NCBI RefSeq assembly: GCF_000503215.1
Contig: NZ_AYTD01000013.1
Location: 1-64,000 of the forward strand
DNA length: 64,000 nt
Origin: Pseudomonas canadensis
Lineage (GTDB): Bacteria; Pseudomonadota; Gammaproteobacteria; Pseudomonadales; Pseudomonadaceae
Reading direction: 5' to 3'
In this document: piece by piece, positions 43,601 to 52,125 of the stretch
How positions within the stretch are numbered: position 1 is the stretch's first letter
Layout of the letters: each line of letters opens with the position of its first letter
The notes under the pieces: generated by a model
The model's database searches: none
What the model was told of the DNA's origin: nothing
What the model saw: only the letters and a program-made list of their open reading frames with translations
Program-made: the position numbers and the translations under genes

Positions 43601-43720
43601 ATTGGCGGGGTGTTGGTGGGGACGGTGTTGACGCTGCTGTTCCTGCCGGCGTTGTGCAGTCTGGTGCTGGGGCGAACGCGCACAAAAACTGCTGAAACCT
43701 CCCACGTAACAGCGAGATAA
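40637..43720 (+). CDS. RND efflux pump permease
   Basis: 1027 residues, the AcrB-type length. N-terminal helix AVTLFLIIAILAAGIFSFGK; first periplasmic loop with DPSFTVKVMTITAAWPGATA. The proton-relay pair is in LGLLVDDAIIAIEMMVVKLE (TM4). The second half repeats the fold and ends in GGVLVGTVLTLLFLPALCSL. Tripartite export with the preceding adaptor is expected, using an outer-membrane channel encoded elsewhere. Substrates cannot be read from sequence. Confidence 0.92.
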   Translation: MRGINLSELAVKHRAVTLFLIIAILAAGIFSFGKLGRAEDPSFTVKVMTITAAWPGATAQEMQEQVADRLEKRLQELDYYDRVETIAQPGFVSMRMTYKESTRPSEIQDLFYQTRKKLSDEAAKLPKGVIGPFFNDEYSDVYFALYALEAEHLPHRQQVQMAEDLRQGLLNLPGVKKVNILGEQAQRVFVEFSYERLATLGIKPDQIFAALAAQNAVAPSGFVETAGARAYIRIDGAFDSLSLIENVPLEVNGRVLRIADVATVSRGYEDPPSYRIRHQGDPALMLGVIMEKHWNGLELDKSLKAQEARIQADLPLGVNFAKVSDQAKNISLAVNEFMLKFFVALAVVMVISLLALGFRVGLVVAAAVPLTLSVVFVIMLLTGREFDRITLGALIISLGLLVDDAIIAIEMMVVKLEEGFDRIHAATFAWSSTAAPMLTGTLVTIIGFLPVGFARSGAGEYAGNIFWIVGFALISSWLVAVVFTPYLGVKLLPQIKPVPGGHDAIYAGRYYQKLRALVEACVRGRWLVTALVVSAFVLCVLGMGVVKKQFFPNSDRSELILEVYMPPGSAFKSTEAVAAQLEKALLQEPQTTMVDTYVGGGAPRFFLSLNPELPDPAFAKLIVQTPDSHARDALKLRMRERIAAGEFPAARVRVTQLLFGPPVPFPVVFRVSGPDVDVLRGVSEDVRKVVAANKLTKDAFLDWGERTSGYRLVLDQDRLRLLGFTPNEVKSQLNALLSGNPITEVREGNRTVSVVARAQGSQREDLGNLNNMTLTNSAGTSVPLAQVGHFQAVMEEPILKRRNRATTVEVRADIIDGVQPPDVEMAVYKDLQPLIAKLPAGYQIDIGGPVEESAKANVALAALFPIMILLTLTVIMFQVRSFGVMFMVFATAPLGLIGAVPTLLLFNQPFGFNAILGLIGIGGILMRNTLIFTDQIRQNQEHGMAIREAIVEATVRRARPVILTALAAALAFIPLTLSVFWSSLAYVLIGGVLVGTVLTLLFLPALCSLVLGRTRTKTAETSHVTAR

Positions 43721-43754
43721 GCTCTACAGATATCACCTGAAAACCTCTGCAAAG

Positions 43755-43783
43755 TCCCTCGCCTGATCACACAGTGCGAGGGA
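43755..43783 (+). terminator. Terminator-like hairpin after the RND operon
   Basis: TCCCTCGC and GCGAGGGA arms (8 bp) around a 13-base loop, 34 bp past the pump stop. Only a modest T-tract follows. Confidence 0.45.
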
Positions 43784-43855
43784 TTGCAGATGGATTTTCT
43801 ATTGAGTGCGTTGGCTTTCTGGGCATCAGCCGCAGGGCGTCGGCGCCGGAGGCCC

Positions 43856-43987
43856 CTGTGGTGAGCGAGCTTGCTCGCGCTGGGCCGCGCAGCGGCCCCA
43901 ATCCAGGCGATGGGGATTTCAGGCAAATCGGCATCGACTGTTCTAGGTCTGCTACGCAGCCCAGCGCAGGGCAAGCCTGCTCACCAC
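43856..43987. repeat. REP-like repeat, family A copy 6
   Basis: Starts CTGTGGTGAGCGAGCTTGCT, contains GGGCCGCGCAGCGGCCC and ends GCCTGCTCACCAC. It is the full-length relative of the copy at 2986 and fills most of the 302-bp gap 43721-44022 between convergent genes. Nothing else in that gap looks coding. Confidence 0.8.
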
Positions 43988-44022
43988 ACCTGCTCACAAA
44001 AAGGATGTCAATCACCGGAAAA

Positions 44023-45252
44023 TCACCGCTTCGACAACTCCATAATCATCCGACTCAGCAAATAAACCCGCGGCACCACACTCTCCACCTCCGCATATTC
44101 CTCCGGCGTATGAATATTCCCGCCAACAATCCCAAACCCATCCAACGTCGGCGTCCCAACCCCAGCCGACAGGCTCGCATCCGCCGCCCCGCCGCTGCCT
44201 TCAATGGTCAGCGTCTTACCCAACTCCGCATAAATCCCCTGGGCGATCGCGACCAGTTTGTCCGACTCTGGCGTTTGCGGCATAGGTGGCAACCCACGCT
44301 GCAGGCTGGTCTTCACTTCGGTCTCCGGGATGAGCTTGTTCGCCGAGACCCGCGCCAGGTCTTTCTCTATGCGATCAAACTCTTCCGGCAATGCCGCACG
44401 CACGTCGGCCTTCGCAGTGGCCTGGTCAGGAATGACGTTGGTACGATCCCCCGCCTTGATCACTGTAAAGTTGATGGTGGTTTTCTTCTCCTCATCCCCT
44501 AGCTTGCCCAGTTGCAGGATCTGGTGCGCGGCCTCCATGGCGGCATTACGGCCAAGTTCCGGGGCGACGCCGGCGTGGGCGGCTTTGCCTTTGACTTCGA
44601 CCACGGCGGTGGCGCTGCCTTTGCGCCACACCACGAGGCCGTCGGCGGGGCGGCCGGGTTCGAGGTTGAGGGTGACGTCGTGGCCCTTGGCGGTTTTGCG
44701 GATGAGGTCGGAGGCGGCGTCGGAGCCGGTTTCCTCGCTGGCGTCGAGCAGGAAGGTGATCTGCGCGTAGTCCTTGAAGCCTTGGTCCTTGAGGACTTTG
44801 AGCGCATAGATGCCGGCGACGATGCCGCCCTTGTCATCCATCACGCCGGGACCGTAGGCGCGGCCGTCCTTGATATGGAACGGGCGTTCGGCGGCCGAGC
44901 CTTCCTTGAACACTGTGTCCATGTGGGCCATCAGCAGGATCTTGGCTTTGCCGGTGCCCTTGAGGGTGGCGACCACGTGGCTGTTGTTGGCCGCTTTGTC
45001 CGGCACCAGCTCGATAGAGAAACCCAGCTGTTTCAGCTCATCCACGGCAATGTCGCGCACTTGGGTCAGGCCCGGTTCATAGCCTGAGCCCGAGTCGATA
45101 TTCACCAGGCGCTCCAGCAGTTTCAGGGCCTCGGCCTTGTACTGTTCGGATTGCGCCTGGATCTGTTTATGGGGTTCGGCGCTGTAGGCCGGCAGGGCGA
45201 AGGACAGGGCCAGGGTGGCGGCCAGGAGGGTACGGGGGAAGGTGAAGAGCAT
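44023..45252 (-). CDS. Exported M20 metallo-carboxypeptidase (glutamate carboxypeptidase/CPG2-like)
   Basis: 409 residues. Signal peptide LLAATLALSFALPAYSAEP. Dizinc motifs: ILLMAHMDTVFKEGSAAERP, GPGVMDDKGGIVAGIYAL, FLLDASEETGS. The long middle dimerisation domain and the late GSGGAADASLSAGVGTPTLD are typical of carboxypeptidase G2, which removes C-terminal glutamate from folates and peptides in the periplasm. AAGGA precedes ATG 45252. It lies downstream of the GGDEF gene on the same strand, 47 bp away. Confidence 0.85.
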   Translation of the reverse strand: MLFTFPRTLLAATLALSFALPAYSAEPHKQIQAQSEQYKAEALKLLERLVNIDSGSGYEPGLTQVRDIAVDELKQLGFSIELVPDKAANNSHVVATLKGTGKAKILLMAHMDTVFKEGSAAERPFHIKDGRAYGPGVMDDKGGIVAGIYALKVLKDQGFKDYAQITFLLDASEETGSDAASDLIRKTAKGHDVTLNLEPGRPADGLVVWRKGSATAVVEVKGKAAHAGVAPELGRNAAMEAAHQILQLGKLGDEEKKTTINFTVIKAGDRTNVIPDQATAKADVRAALPEEFDRIEKDLARVSANKLIPETEVKTSLQRGLPPMPQTPESDKLVAIAQGIYAELGKTLTIEGSGGAADASLSAGVGTPTLDGFGIVGGNIHTPEEYAEVESVVPRVYLLSRMIMELSKR

Positions 45253-45299
45253 GAACCGATCCTTGTTTTTGTTGAAAGGTGCCGCCACACCCTACTCCA

Positions 45300-46358
45300 C
45301 TAGATCGATCGCAACCAACTCCCCTGTACCGAGCTGACGCGGTTGCGCCCGCTGCTCTTGGCCTCGTACAACGCCTGGTCGGCATCGTTCAGCCATTGGG
45401 TGGAGTCGGCATGGCTCGGTTGATACGGCGCCAGGCCGATGCTCAAGCTGGCGCGCAAGGTCGGGTCCTGGGCGTAGGCCAGGGCGTTGAAACGGTCACG
45501 CAGGGCATCCATCACTTCAGTGGCGCGGTTGAGCGGCATGTCGGGCAGGATCACACAGAACTCGTCGCCACCGTAACGCCCGGCCAGGTCAGTGGCACGC
45601 AGGTTCTGGCGCAGCACTTTGCTGAGCTGGCGCAGGACGATATCACCGGTGACATGACCATAGGTGTCGTTGATGGTCTTGAAGTGGTCGATGTCGATCA
45701 ACGCGATGGCGGCGCCGGCAGGACCTCGGCGGCAGCGTTGGAATTCGATTTCCAGATGGTCCTTCCAGGCGCCATGGTTGAGCAGGCCGGACAGGCTGTC
45801 GGTGCGGCTCAGGGCCAGCAGTTCGCGCTTGTGCCGCGCCAGTGTCACCGCCTGGCGATAACAGATCCAGCCCAACGCCAGCGGATACAGCATCAGGATT
45901 GGCAGGCAAGCATAGAGTTGCCCCTGAGAGGTGACGGCGATGAACGCGGGTGCAAAGATCAGTAACGCGGTGCCGATACCCAGCGCCTGCGCCACCCACC
46001 CTGCCAGCATGAAGCGCGGACCGCCGATGGCCACGTTGTTCATCGTCATCATCGACAAGGTCGTCACGCTGGGCAGCGGATTGAAGTGCATGGCGCCCAC
46101 CCAGAACCCACCGCAAAAGGAATCGAACAACAGGTTGCGCCGCTCGCTGCGCAGAGCGTTGGTGCTGCGCAGCGTCAACTGAAAAGCCACATGCGGCCAG
46201 GCAAACGCGTTGATCACCATCCAGGCCCACACCCACCCAGCGGGGTCCAAGGGATACATCCCGAACACCACACAGACAAAACCGAGTGTCAGCCCAAGGG
46301 TACGGGATTTGTACAGCCGTGAAGCGAGCGGAAGTCCGGTGCCTTCTGCAGCTGACAT
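45300..46358 (-). CDS. MASE2-GGDEF diguanylate cyclase
   Basis: 352 residues. An N-terminal MASE2-type membrane sensor (about five helices, residues about 20-165, with the conserved-looking RSERRNLLFDSFCGGFWVGA) is followed by a GGDEF domain. The active site RYGGDEFCVIL (GGDEF 263-267) is intact, and the inhibitory site RATD (254-257) sits five residues before it. It makes c-di-GMP under product feedback, in the AdrA/DgcC style. Confidence 0.9.
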   Translation of the reverse strand: MSAAEGTGLPLASRLYKSRTLGLTLGFVCVVFGMYPLDPAGWVWAWMVINAFAWPHVAFQLTLRSTNALRSERRNLLFDSFCGGFWVGAMHFNPLPSVTTLSMMTMNNVAIGGPRFMLAGWVAQALGIGTALLIFAPAFIAVTSQGQLYACLPILMLYPLALGWICYRQAVTLARHKRELLALSRTDSLSGLLNHGAWKDHLEIEFQRCRRGPAGAAIALIDIDHFKTINDTYGHVTGDIVLRQLSKVLRQNLRATDLAGRYGGDEFCVILPDMPLNRATEVMDALRDRFNALAYAQDPTLRASLSIGLAPYQPSHADSTQWLNDADQALYEAKSSGRNRVSSVQGSWLRSI

Positions 46359-46438
46359 GGTGAGGTGAGATCCTGGAGGAATGCCTGGAGTCTAACAGGG
46401 CAACGGCAGATCGCCACTACCGCTCATAAGCTCACTTC

Positions 46439-47071
46439 TCAGTGGGCAAAGCCCCGCGCCAGCATCAGTGCTACGCCCAACAGCAACAGGGCCGTGATCC
46501 GCTGCAACACCACCCGGCGCTTGGGGTTTTCCAACACATGCTTGATGCGCTGGCCGAAGTAGCAATACAGGCAGCCGCTGGCGAATTGCAGCAACAGGAA
46601 TGTCAGCCCGAGGATGGCAATGTCCACCGTCGAACTGTGCTCTCCTGTCCCGGCGAACTGCGGGAATACCGCGCTGAACATGATGAGGGTCTTGGGGTTG
46701 GAAAAACCGGTCAGCAAGCCCTTGCCGAACAGGTTGCGCGCCGCTTCCACATGGCCGATCCGTTCGATCACCACGCCGCTGCTGGTCCACTGTTTGTAGG
46801 CGAGGTGCAGGACGTACGCCACGCCGACCACCTGGATCACTTGGGTGATCACCGGATAGCCTTTGATCAATTCGGAAAAGCCCACGGCAAAGATCAGGAT
46901 CGAAATCAGGTACGACACACTGGCGCCGATTTGTGCCGGGATCGAACGGCGCAACCCGTCACGCACACCCAGGCTCAACAGCAGCAGGGTCATGGGGCCG
47001 GGGCTGAACGTCATGGTGGCGCAAAACAGCAGGAAATACAGGAACGAGGAAAGGGTTAACGCACTTGTCAT
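46439..47071 (-). CDS. LysE/RhtB family exporter
   Basis: 210 residues, about six helices. Signature FSPGPMTLLLLSLGVRDGLR at the N-terminus; GLLTGFSNPKTLIMFSAVFP mid-protein. ATG 47071 gives the family length; the open frame extends much further but has no support. It is divergent from a MocR regulator with GGTAAAGT sites between, so that regulator probably controls export of an amino acid or amine. Confidence 0.87.
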   Translation of the reverse strand: MTSALTLSSFLYFLLFCATMTFSPGPMTLLLLSLGVRDGLRRSIPAQIGASVSYLISILIFAVGFSELIKGYPVITQVIQVVGVAYVLHLAYKQWTSSGVVIERIGHVEAARNLFGKGLLTGFSNPKTLIMFSAVFPQFAGTGEHSSTVDIAILGLTFLLLQFASGCLYCYFGQRIKHVLENPKRRVVLQRITALLLLGVALMLARGFAH

Positions 47072-47128
47072 GGCCGGGGACCTTGAGGATAGAGCCCGCA
47101 GTCTAGGCAGCTGGCATTGCGCAAGGCA

Positions 47129-47170
47129 GGTAAAGTGATGCCTAATCCGCCCTGACTTTACCGGTAAAAT
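47129..47170. promoter_or_regulatory. Repeated GGTAAAGT sites, candidate MocR operators
   Basis: GGTAAAGT at 47129-47136, its inverted copy ACTTTACC at 47155-47162, and a direct variant GGTAAAAT at 47163-47170, between divergent LysE and MocR genes. Confidence 0.55.
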
Positions 47171-47194
47171 CACCAGCAAAGATAAGGAAATCAC

Positions 47195-48607
47195 GTGTTC
47201 GTATCGGCCATCGCCTTTGTAGAAGGCACCCCCAAGGTGCAACAGATCGTCGAGGCGTTCAGCCAGGCCATCGAAAACGGCGAATGGGCGCCCGGCAGCA
47301 AATTGCCCTCGGTACGCGAACTGACCGAGACCCTGGGCGTGAGCAAGTTCACCCTCAATGAAGCCCTCGACCGCCTGCGCGGCCGCAACCTGCTCACCTC
47401 CAGCCAGGGCCGTGGTTATTTCGTGGCGATGGAGACCGTGCGTCCGCCCGCTGCGAACTGGGTGGACCTGCTGCCTCAAGACCTGCTCAGCGTATTGCGC
47501 CGCCCCCTGGCCGCGGCCCACGGCGACCTGCGCCCTGGCGGCGGACACCTGCCGGAATCCTGGCTGGACAGCGAAGCCCTGCGCCAGACCTTGCGCAGCG
47601 TGGTGCGGGCGCCGTCACTGCGCATCGCCAGCCTGGGCACACCGGCCGGGTTGCTGCCGTTGCGCCAGGCCCTGCAACAGAAGCTGCATGGCGAGGGCCT
47701 GTCGGTGTCGGTGGAACAGATCATCACCACCCCCAACACCGTGCAAGGCCTGGACATGCTGATGCGACTGCTGGCACGTCCCGGCGATACAGTCCTGCTC
47801 GATGCACCCTGTTATTTCAACTTCCACGCCAACCTGGCCCTGCACGGGGTCAAGGTGGTGACGATCCCGCGGCGCCCCGACGGTTTTGACTTCACGGCCC
47901 TCGAACACCTGCTGGCCGAGCATCGCCCCCGCCTGTACCTGACCACCAGCGTGTTGCACAACCCCACCGGCCACTCCTTCAGCCCCGGCCAGGCGTTCCG
48001 CCTACTGCAACTGACCCAGCAGTACCACTGCCATATCGTCGAAGACGACCTCTACGGCGACCTGCACCCCAACCCACCACCGCGCCTGGCCGCCCTCGCC
48101 GGCCTGGACCAGGTCACCTACCTGTCGGGCTTTTCCAAGATCCTCAGCGCCAACGCCCGCGTCAGCTTCGTGGTAGCCGCGCCGCAACTGGCGGCCAACC
48201 TCACCAACATGAAGCTGATGAGCGGCGGCGTGACGTCCGAACTGTTCGAGCAAATCGTGTACCGCATGCTCAGCGAAGGCAGCTACGCCAAGCACCGCAA
48301 GCGCATGGTGCAGCGCTTGATGGAAGCCGGTGGACGCGTGGAGCAATGGCTCAAGCGTTGCGGTTGTGAATTGCCGATGGGTTACGAAGGCGGGATGTTT
48401 ATCTGGGCGCGCCTGCCGCCTGGGGTCAACGGCGAGCTGTTGGCCCAGGCGGCATTAAAACAAGGCATGGTGCTGGCGCCCGGCGCGCTGTTTGGCTATG
48501 ACCCGGCGCAGCGTGACTCGATGCGTTTCAACGTGGCCCACAGTGATGAGCCAAAGGTCCAGCGGCTGTTCGAAACGCTGCTGGGCAAGGCTTCGCACGC
48601 CCTTTGA
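47195..48607 (+). CDS. MocR-type regulator (GntR helix-turn-helix fused to aminotransferase)
   Basis: 470 residues. N-terminal GntR winged helix: KVQQIVEAFSQAIENGEWAP, GSKLPSVRELTETLGVSKFT. The C-terminal fold-type I PLP domain has TPNTVQGLDMLMRLL, SVLHNPTGHSFSPG, and the PLP lysine in YLSGFSKILSANARVSFV. The start is GTG 47195 after AAGGAAATCAC. MocR proteins sense an amino compound or PLP. The divergent LysE exporter is the likely target. Confidence 0.9.
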   Translation: MFVSAIAFVEGTPKVQQIVEAFSQAIENGEWAPGSKLPSVRELTETLGVSKFTLNEALDRLRGRNLLTSSQGRGYFVAMETVRPPAANWVDLLPQDLLSVLRRPLAAAHGDLRPGGGHLPESWLDSEALRQTLRSVVRAPSLRIASLGTPAGLLPLRQALQQKLHGEGLSVSVEQIITTPNTVQGLDMLMRLLARPGDTVLLDAPCYFNFHANLALHGVKVVTIPRRPDGFDFTALEHLLAEHRPRLYLTTSVLHNPTGHSFSPGQAFRLLQLTQQYHCHIVEDDLYGDLHPNPPPRLAALAGLDQVTYLSGFSKILSANARVSFVVAAPQLAANLTNMKLMSGGVTSELFEQIVYRMLSEGSYAKHRKRMVQRLMEAGGRVEQWLKRCGCELPMGYEGGMFIWARLPPGVNGELLAQAALKQGMVLAPGALFGYDPAQRDSMRFNVAHSDEPKVQRLFETLLGKASHAL

Positions 48608-48648
48608 CTGATGAACATAGCCTGTCGCACCCGCCATTTTGCATCGTC

Positions 48649-48674
48649 GTGTATCTGCTTATCGCCAGATACAC
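48649..48674. promoter_or_regulatory. Perfect 9-bp inverted repeat before the two-component genes
   Basis: GTGTATCTG-CTTATCGC-CAGATACAC in the gap between the MocR gene and the response regulator, 80 bp before the latter. No T-run, so an operator is more likely than a terminator. Confidence 0.45.
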
Positions 48675-48753
48675 TGCAATACAAAGGGTACAAGGCAAGG
48701 GCGTCGCCAATGGCTAGACTGCGCCCCAATGAGTATTTAACGAGGAAGGCAGC

Positions 48754-49494
48754 ATGGATCATGTCGATCACATTCTGATCGTCGATGACGACCGGGAGAT
48801 CCGCGAACTGGTAGGCAACTACCTGAAGAAAAACGGCATGCGCACCACCGTGGTCGCCGACGGCCGCCAGATGCGCAGCTTCCTCGACACCACTCCCGTG
48901 GACCTGATCGTGCTGGACATCATGATGCCCGGTGACGACGGCCTGCAGCTGTGCCGCGAACTGCGGGTGGGCAAGCACAAGGCCACTCCGGTACTGATGC
49001 TCACCGCGCGCAACGATGAAACCGACCGCATCATCGGCCTGGAGATGGGCGCCGACGACTACCTGGTCAAACCCTTCGCCGCCCGTGAATTGCTCGCGCG
49101 GATCAACGCCGTGTTGCGCCGCACACGGATGCTACCGCCGAACCTGGTGGTCAGCGAAACCGGACGGCTGATCCGCTTCGGCCGCTGGCGCCTGGACACC
49201 ACCGCCCGCCACCTGCTTGACGAAGACGACACCCTGGTGGCCTTGAGCGGTGCCGAATATCGCTTGCTGCGGGTGTTCCTCGACCACCCCCAACGCGTGC
49301 TCAACCGCGACCAGTTGCTCAACCTGACCCAAGGGCGGGATGCCGACCTGTTCGACCGCTCCATCGACCTGCTGGTGAGCCGCCTGCGTCAACGCCTGCT
49401 GGATGATGCCCGCGAACCGGCCTACATCAAGACCGTGCGCAGCGAGGGCTACGTGTTTTCGCTGCCGGTGGAAATCCTCGGGGCCGAGCAATGA
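48754..49494 (+). CDS. OmpR-type response regulator
   Basis: 246 residues. Receiver with acidic triplet DDD (LIVDDDREI), phospho-acceptor Asp55 (IVLDIMMPGDDG) and Lys in DYLVKPFAARE. The C-terminal winged helix is ALSGAEYRLLRVFLDHPQRV with KTVRSEGYVF. GAGGAAGG precedes ATG 48754. The stop overlaps the kinase start by 4 bp. Confidence 0.92.
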   Translation: MDHVDHILIVDDDREIRELVGNYLKKNGMRTTVVADGRQMRSFLDTTPVDLIVLDIMMPGDDGLQLCRELRVGKHKATPVLMLTARNDETDRIIGLEMGADDYLVKPFAARELLARINAVLRRTRMLPPNLVVSETGRLIRFGRWRLDTTARHLLDEDDTLVALSGAEYRLLRVFLDHPQRVLNRDQLLNLTQGRDADLFDRSIDLLVSRLRQRLLDDAREPAYIKTVRSEGYVFSLPVEILGAEQ

Positions 49495-50795
49495 GCCTAA
49501 GGTTTCGCTGGCCGCGCACCCTGGCGTCGCAACTGTCGCTGATCTTCCTGATCAGTCTGCTGTGTGCCCATGGCTTGTCCTTCAGTGCGCAGTTCTACGA
49601 GCGCTACATCAGTGCGCGCACTGCCATGCTGGGCAACCTGGAAAACGATGTGTCCACCTCGGTGGCAATCCTCGACCGGCTACCGGCCAACGAACGGTCC
49701 AGCTGGTTGCCGCGTCTCGACCGGCAGAACTACCGCTACCTGCTGAACGCCGGCGAGACCGGCGAACCGATGAGCAGCGATGATGTGCCCATGGCCGCCA
49801 CCTCCATCGCAGACGCGCTGGGCGAACACTACGCGCTGACCTTGCGCGACATTCCCGGCATGCAGAAACACTTCCAGGTGCACCTGACCCTGGCCGATGG
49901 CAGCCCGATCACGATCGACGTACGCCCCGCCGCCCTGCCCGTCGCCTACTGGCTTCCTGTGGTGCTGGTGTTACAGCTGGCACTGTTGCTGGGCTGCACC
50001 TGGATCGCCGTGCGCCTGGCCATCCGCCCACTGACCCGCCTCGCTCGCGCCGTGGAAACCCTCGATCCCAACGCCCACCCCACGCCGTTGGACGAAAAAG
50101 GCCCCACCGAAGTCGCCCACGCGGCGGCCGCGTTCAACGAGATGCAAAAACGCATCGCCGAGTACCTCAAGGAACGCATGCAGATCCTGGCGGCGATTTC
50201 CCATGACCTGCAAACCCCGATCACCCGCATGAAACTGCGCGCCGAGTTCATGGAGGATTGCGCCGAACGCGACAAACTCTGGAGTGACCTGGGCGAAATG
50301 GAACACCTGGTGCGCGAAGGCGTGGCCTATGCGCGCAGCGTCCACGGCGCGACCGAAACCAGCCACCGGATCAACCTCGACGCCTTCCTCGACAGCCTGG
50401 TGTTCGACTACCAGGATATGCACAAACAGGTCAGCCTCACGGGTAAAAGCGCCGTCGTGTTCGACACGCGCCCCCACGCCTTGCGCCGGGTGCTGGTGAA
50501 TCTGGTGGACAACGCTTTGAAGTTTGCAGGCAGTGCCGAATTGGAAGTGGGCTCGACGGCGGACGGGGAATTGTCGATCAAGGTATTGGATCGTGGCCCG
50601 GGGATTTCCGAAGACGAACTGGTTCAGGTGATGCAGCCATTCTACCGCGTCGAAAGTTCACGCAATCGCGGAACCGGCGGCACCGGACTGGGGTTGGCGA
50701 TTGCACAACAACTGGCCGTGGCGATAGGCGGCTCGCTGACCTTGAGCAATCGGCCGCAAGGTGGGCTGTGTGCCGAGATACGCGTGGGGCTTTAA
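49491..50795 (+). CDS. EnvZ-type sensor histidine kinase
   Basis: 434 residues. TM1 at about 12-34, a periplasmic domain of about 115 residues, and TM2 at about 152-176. HAMP follows (IRPLTRLARAVETLDPN), then HisKA with His238 in AAISHDLQTPITRMKL. The catalytic domain has NLVDNALKFAG, VLDRGPGISE and GTGGTGLGLAIAQQL. It is translationally coupled to the response regulator. The sensed signal is unknown. Confidence 0.92.
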   Translation: MSLRFRWPRTLASQLSLIFLISLLCAHGLSFSAQFYERYISARTAMLGNLENDVSTSVAILDRLPANERSSWLPRLDRQNYRYLLNAGETGEPMSSDDVPMAATSIADALGEHYALTLRDIPGMQKHFQVHLTLADGSPITIDVRPAALPVAYWLPVVLVLQLALLLGCTWIAVRLAIRPLTRLARAVETLDPNAHPTPLDEKGPTEVAHAAAAFNEMQKRIAEYLKERMQILAAISHDLQTPITRMKLRAEFMEDCAERDKLWSDLGEMEHLVREGVAYARSVHGATETSHRINLDAFLDSLVFDYQDMHKQVSLTGKSAVVFDTRPHALRRVLVNLVDNALKFAGSAELEVGSTADGELSIKVLDRGPGISEDELVQVMQPFYRVESSRNRGTGGTGLGLAIAQQLAVAIGGSLTLSNRPQGGLCAEIRVGL

Positions 50796-50894
50796 GCCAA
50801 GGCGACCGGTGTTGCCGACGCGTGCGGACGGTGCACAGATGCAAATTATTGATATATAGCCAAACTCATGATTAAACATTTTAATAATTAGGTT

Positions 50895-50902
50895 AGAACC
50901 AA
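50895..50902. promoter_or_regulatory. TTAGAACC element shared with the thiol dioxygenase operon
   Basis: TTAGAACC (inside GGTTAGAACC) is the reverse complement of the GGTTCTAA found at 54043-54050. Both lie upstream of sulfur-type genes. Confidence 0.3.
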
Positions 50903-51002
50903 TCGGCATTTTACAGCCCCGGTCCCGCCACCTACTTTGGAGGCGAATAACCGACCCCCTGCCCGGTGGAGGTGTCACTCACGCACGACACAAGGACAGA
51001 CC

Positions 51003-52085
51003 ATGAGCATTGAATTCATCGGCTACATTGGCGGCCATCACGCTTCCGAAATCCACCCGCGCAGCGGCCCTACGCTGCAACCCGACTACGTAGAGACCGT
51101 GGCCCGCGCCCACGAAGACGCCGGCTTCGACCGCGCCTTGGTGGCCTTCCATTCCAACAGCCCGGACAGCACACTGATCGCCTCCCACGCCGCCAGCGTG
51201 ACCCAAAAACTTCAATTCTTAATCGCCCACCGTCCCGGTTTCGCCCAGCCCACCTTGGCTGCGCGCCAGTTCGCCACCCTGGATGTGTTCAACGGTGGGC
51301 GCACGGCCGTGCATATCATCACCGGCGGCGACGACCGCGAACTGCGTGCCGACGGCAGCCACATCGGCAAGGACGAACGCTACGCCCGCACCGACGAATA
51401 CCTGAGCGTGGTGCGCCAGGAATGGACCAGCGAACAGCCTTTTGACTTCAAGGGCACCTACTATCAGGTCGAAGGCGCGCACTCCACCGTGAAGTCGCCG
51501 CAACAGCCGCATATCCCGCTGTATTTTGGTGGTTCGTCCAAAGCCGCGATCGAAGTGGCCGGCAAACACGCCGATGTGTATGCGCTGTGGGGCGAAACCT
51601 ACGAACAAGTGCGCGAGATCGTGACCCAGGTGCGTGCCGAAGCAGCCAAGCATGGACGCACCATTCGCTTCAGCCTGTCGCTGCGGCCGATCCTTGCCGA
51701 GACCGAAGCACTGGCGTGGGCACGGGCCGAGCGCATCTTGCAGCAGGCGACCGAGCTGGCAGAGAAAAATGGTTTTGTGCGGCGCGAACCGCCGAATGAA
51801 GGCTCGCGCCGGTTGCTCGCAGCGGCGGCGCAGGGGTCGCGCCTGGATAAGCGCTTGTGGACGGGGATTGCGGGGTTGCTCGGTGCACAGGGTAACTCCA
51901 CGTCGCTGGTAGGCACCGCTGAGCAAGTCGCAGAGGCGTTGGTGGATTACTACGATCTGGGGATCACCACGTTCCTGATCCGTGGGTTTGATCCGTTGAA
52001 TGATGCCATCGACTATGGCAAGCGCCTGATTCCCCTCACTCGCCAGCTGATCGCTGAGCGCGAGCAGGCCCAGCAAGTGGCTTGA
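51003..52085 (+). CDS. SsuD-like FMNH2-dependent monooxygenase (LLM class)
   Basis: 360 residues, a TIM-barrel luciferase-like enzyme. IEFIGYIGGHHASEIHP at the start, FLIAHRPGFAQPTLAARQFA and LDVFNGGRTAVHIITGGDDR are close to alkanesulfonate monooxygenase SsuD. IPLYFGGSSKAAIEVAGKHA and the late DYYDLGITTFLIRGFDPLND also fit. It releases sulfite from alkanesulfonates or a related organosulfur compound using FMNH2. ATG 51003 is preferred over a longer frame. It lies in an organosulfur island. Confidence 0.87.
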   Translation: MSIEFIGYIGGHHASEIHPRSGPTLQPDYVETVARAHEDAGFDRALVAFHSNSPDSTLIASHAASVTQKLQFLIAHRPGFAQPTLAARQFATLDVFNGGRTAVHIITGGDDRELRADGSHIGKDERYARTDEYLSVVRQEWTSEQPFDFKGTYYQVEGAHSTVKSPQQPHIPLYFGGSSKAAIEVAGKHADVYALWGETYEQVREIVTQVRAEAAKHGRTIRFSLSLRPILAETEALAWARAERILQQATELAEKNGFVRREPPNEGSRRLLAAAAQGSRLDKRLWTGIAGLLGAQGNSTSLVGTAEQVAEALVDYYDLGITTFLIRGFDPLNDAIDYGKRLIPLTRQLIAEREQAQQVA

Positions 52086-52125
52086 TCCCCAGGGGAGTTG
52101 GTTAGCCAACTCCCCCACTGAAGAT

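Noticed and set aside
43871..44065. 64-codon frame before the M20 peptidase gene
   Set aside because: Repeat-derived, like the two above.
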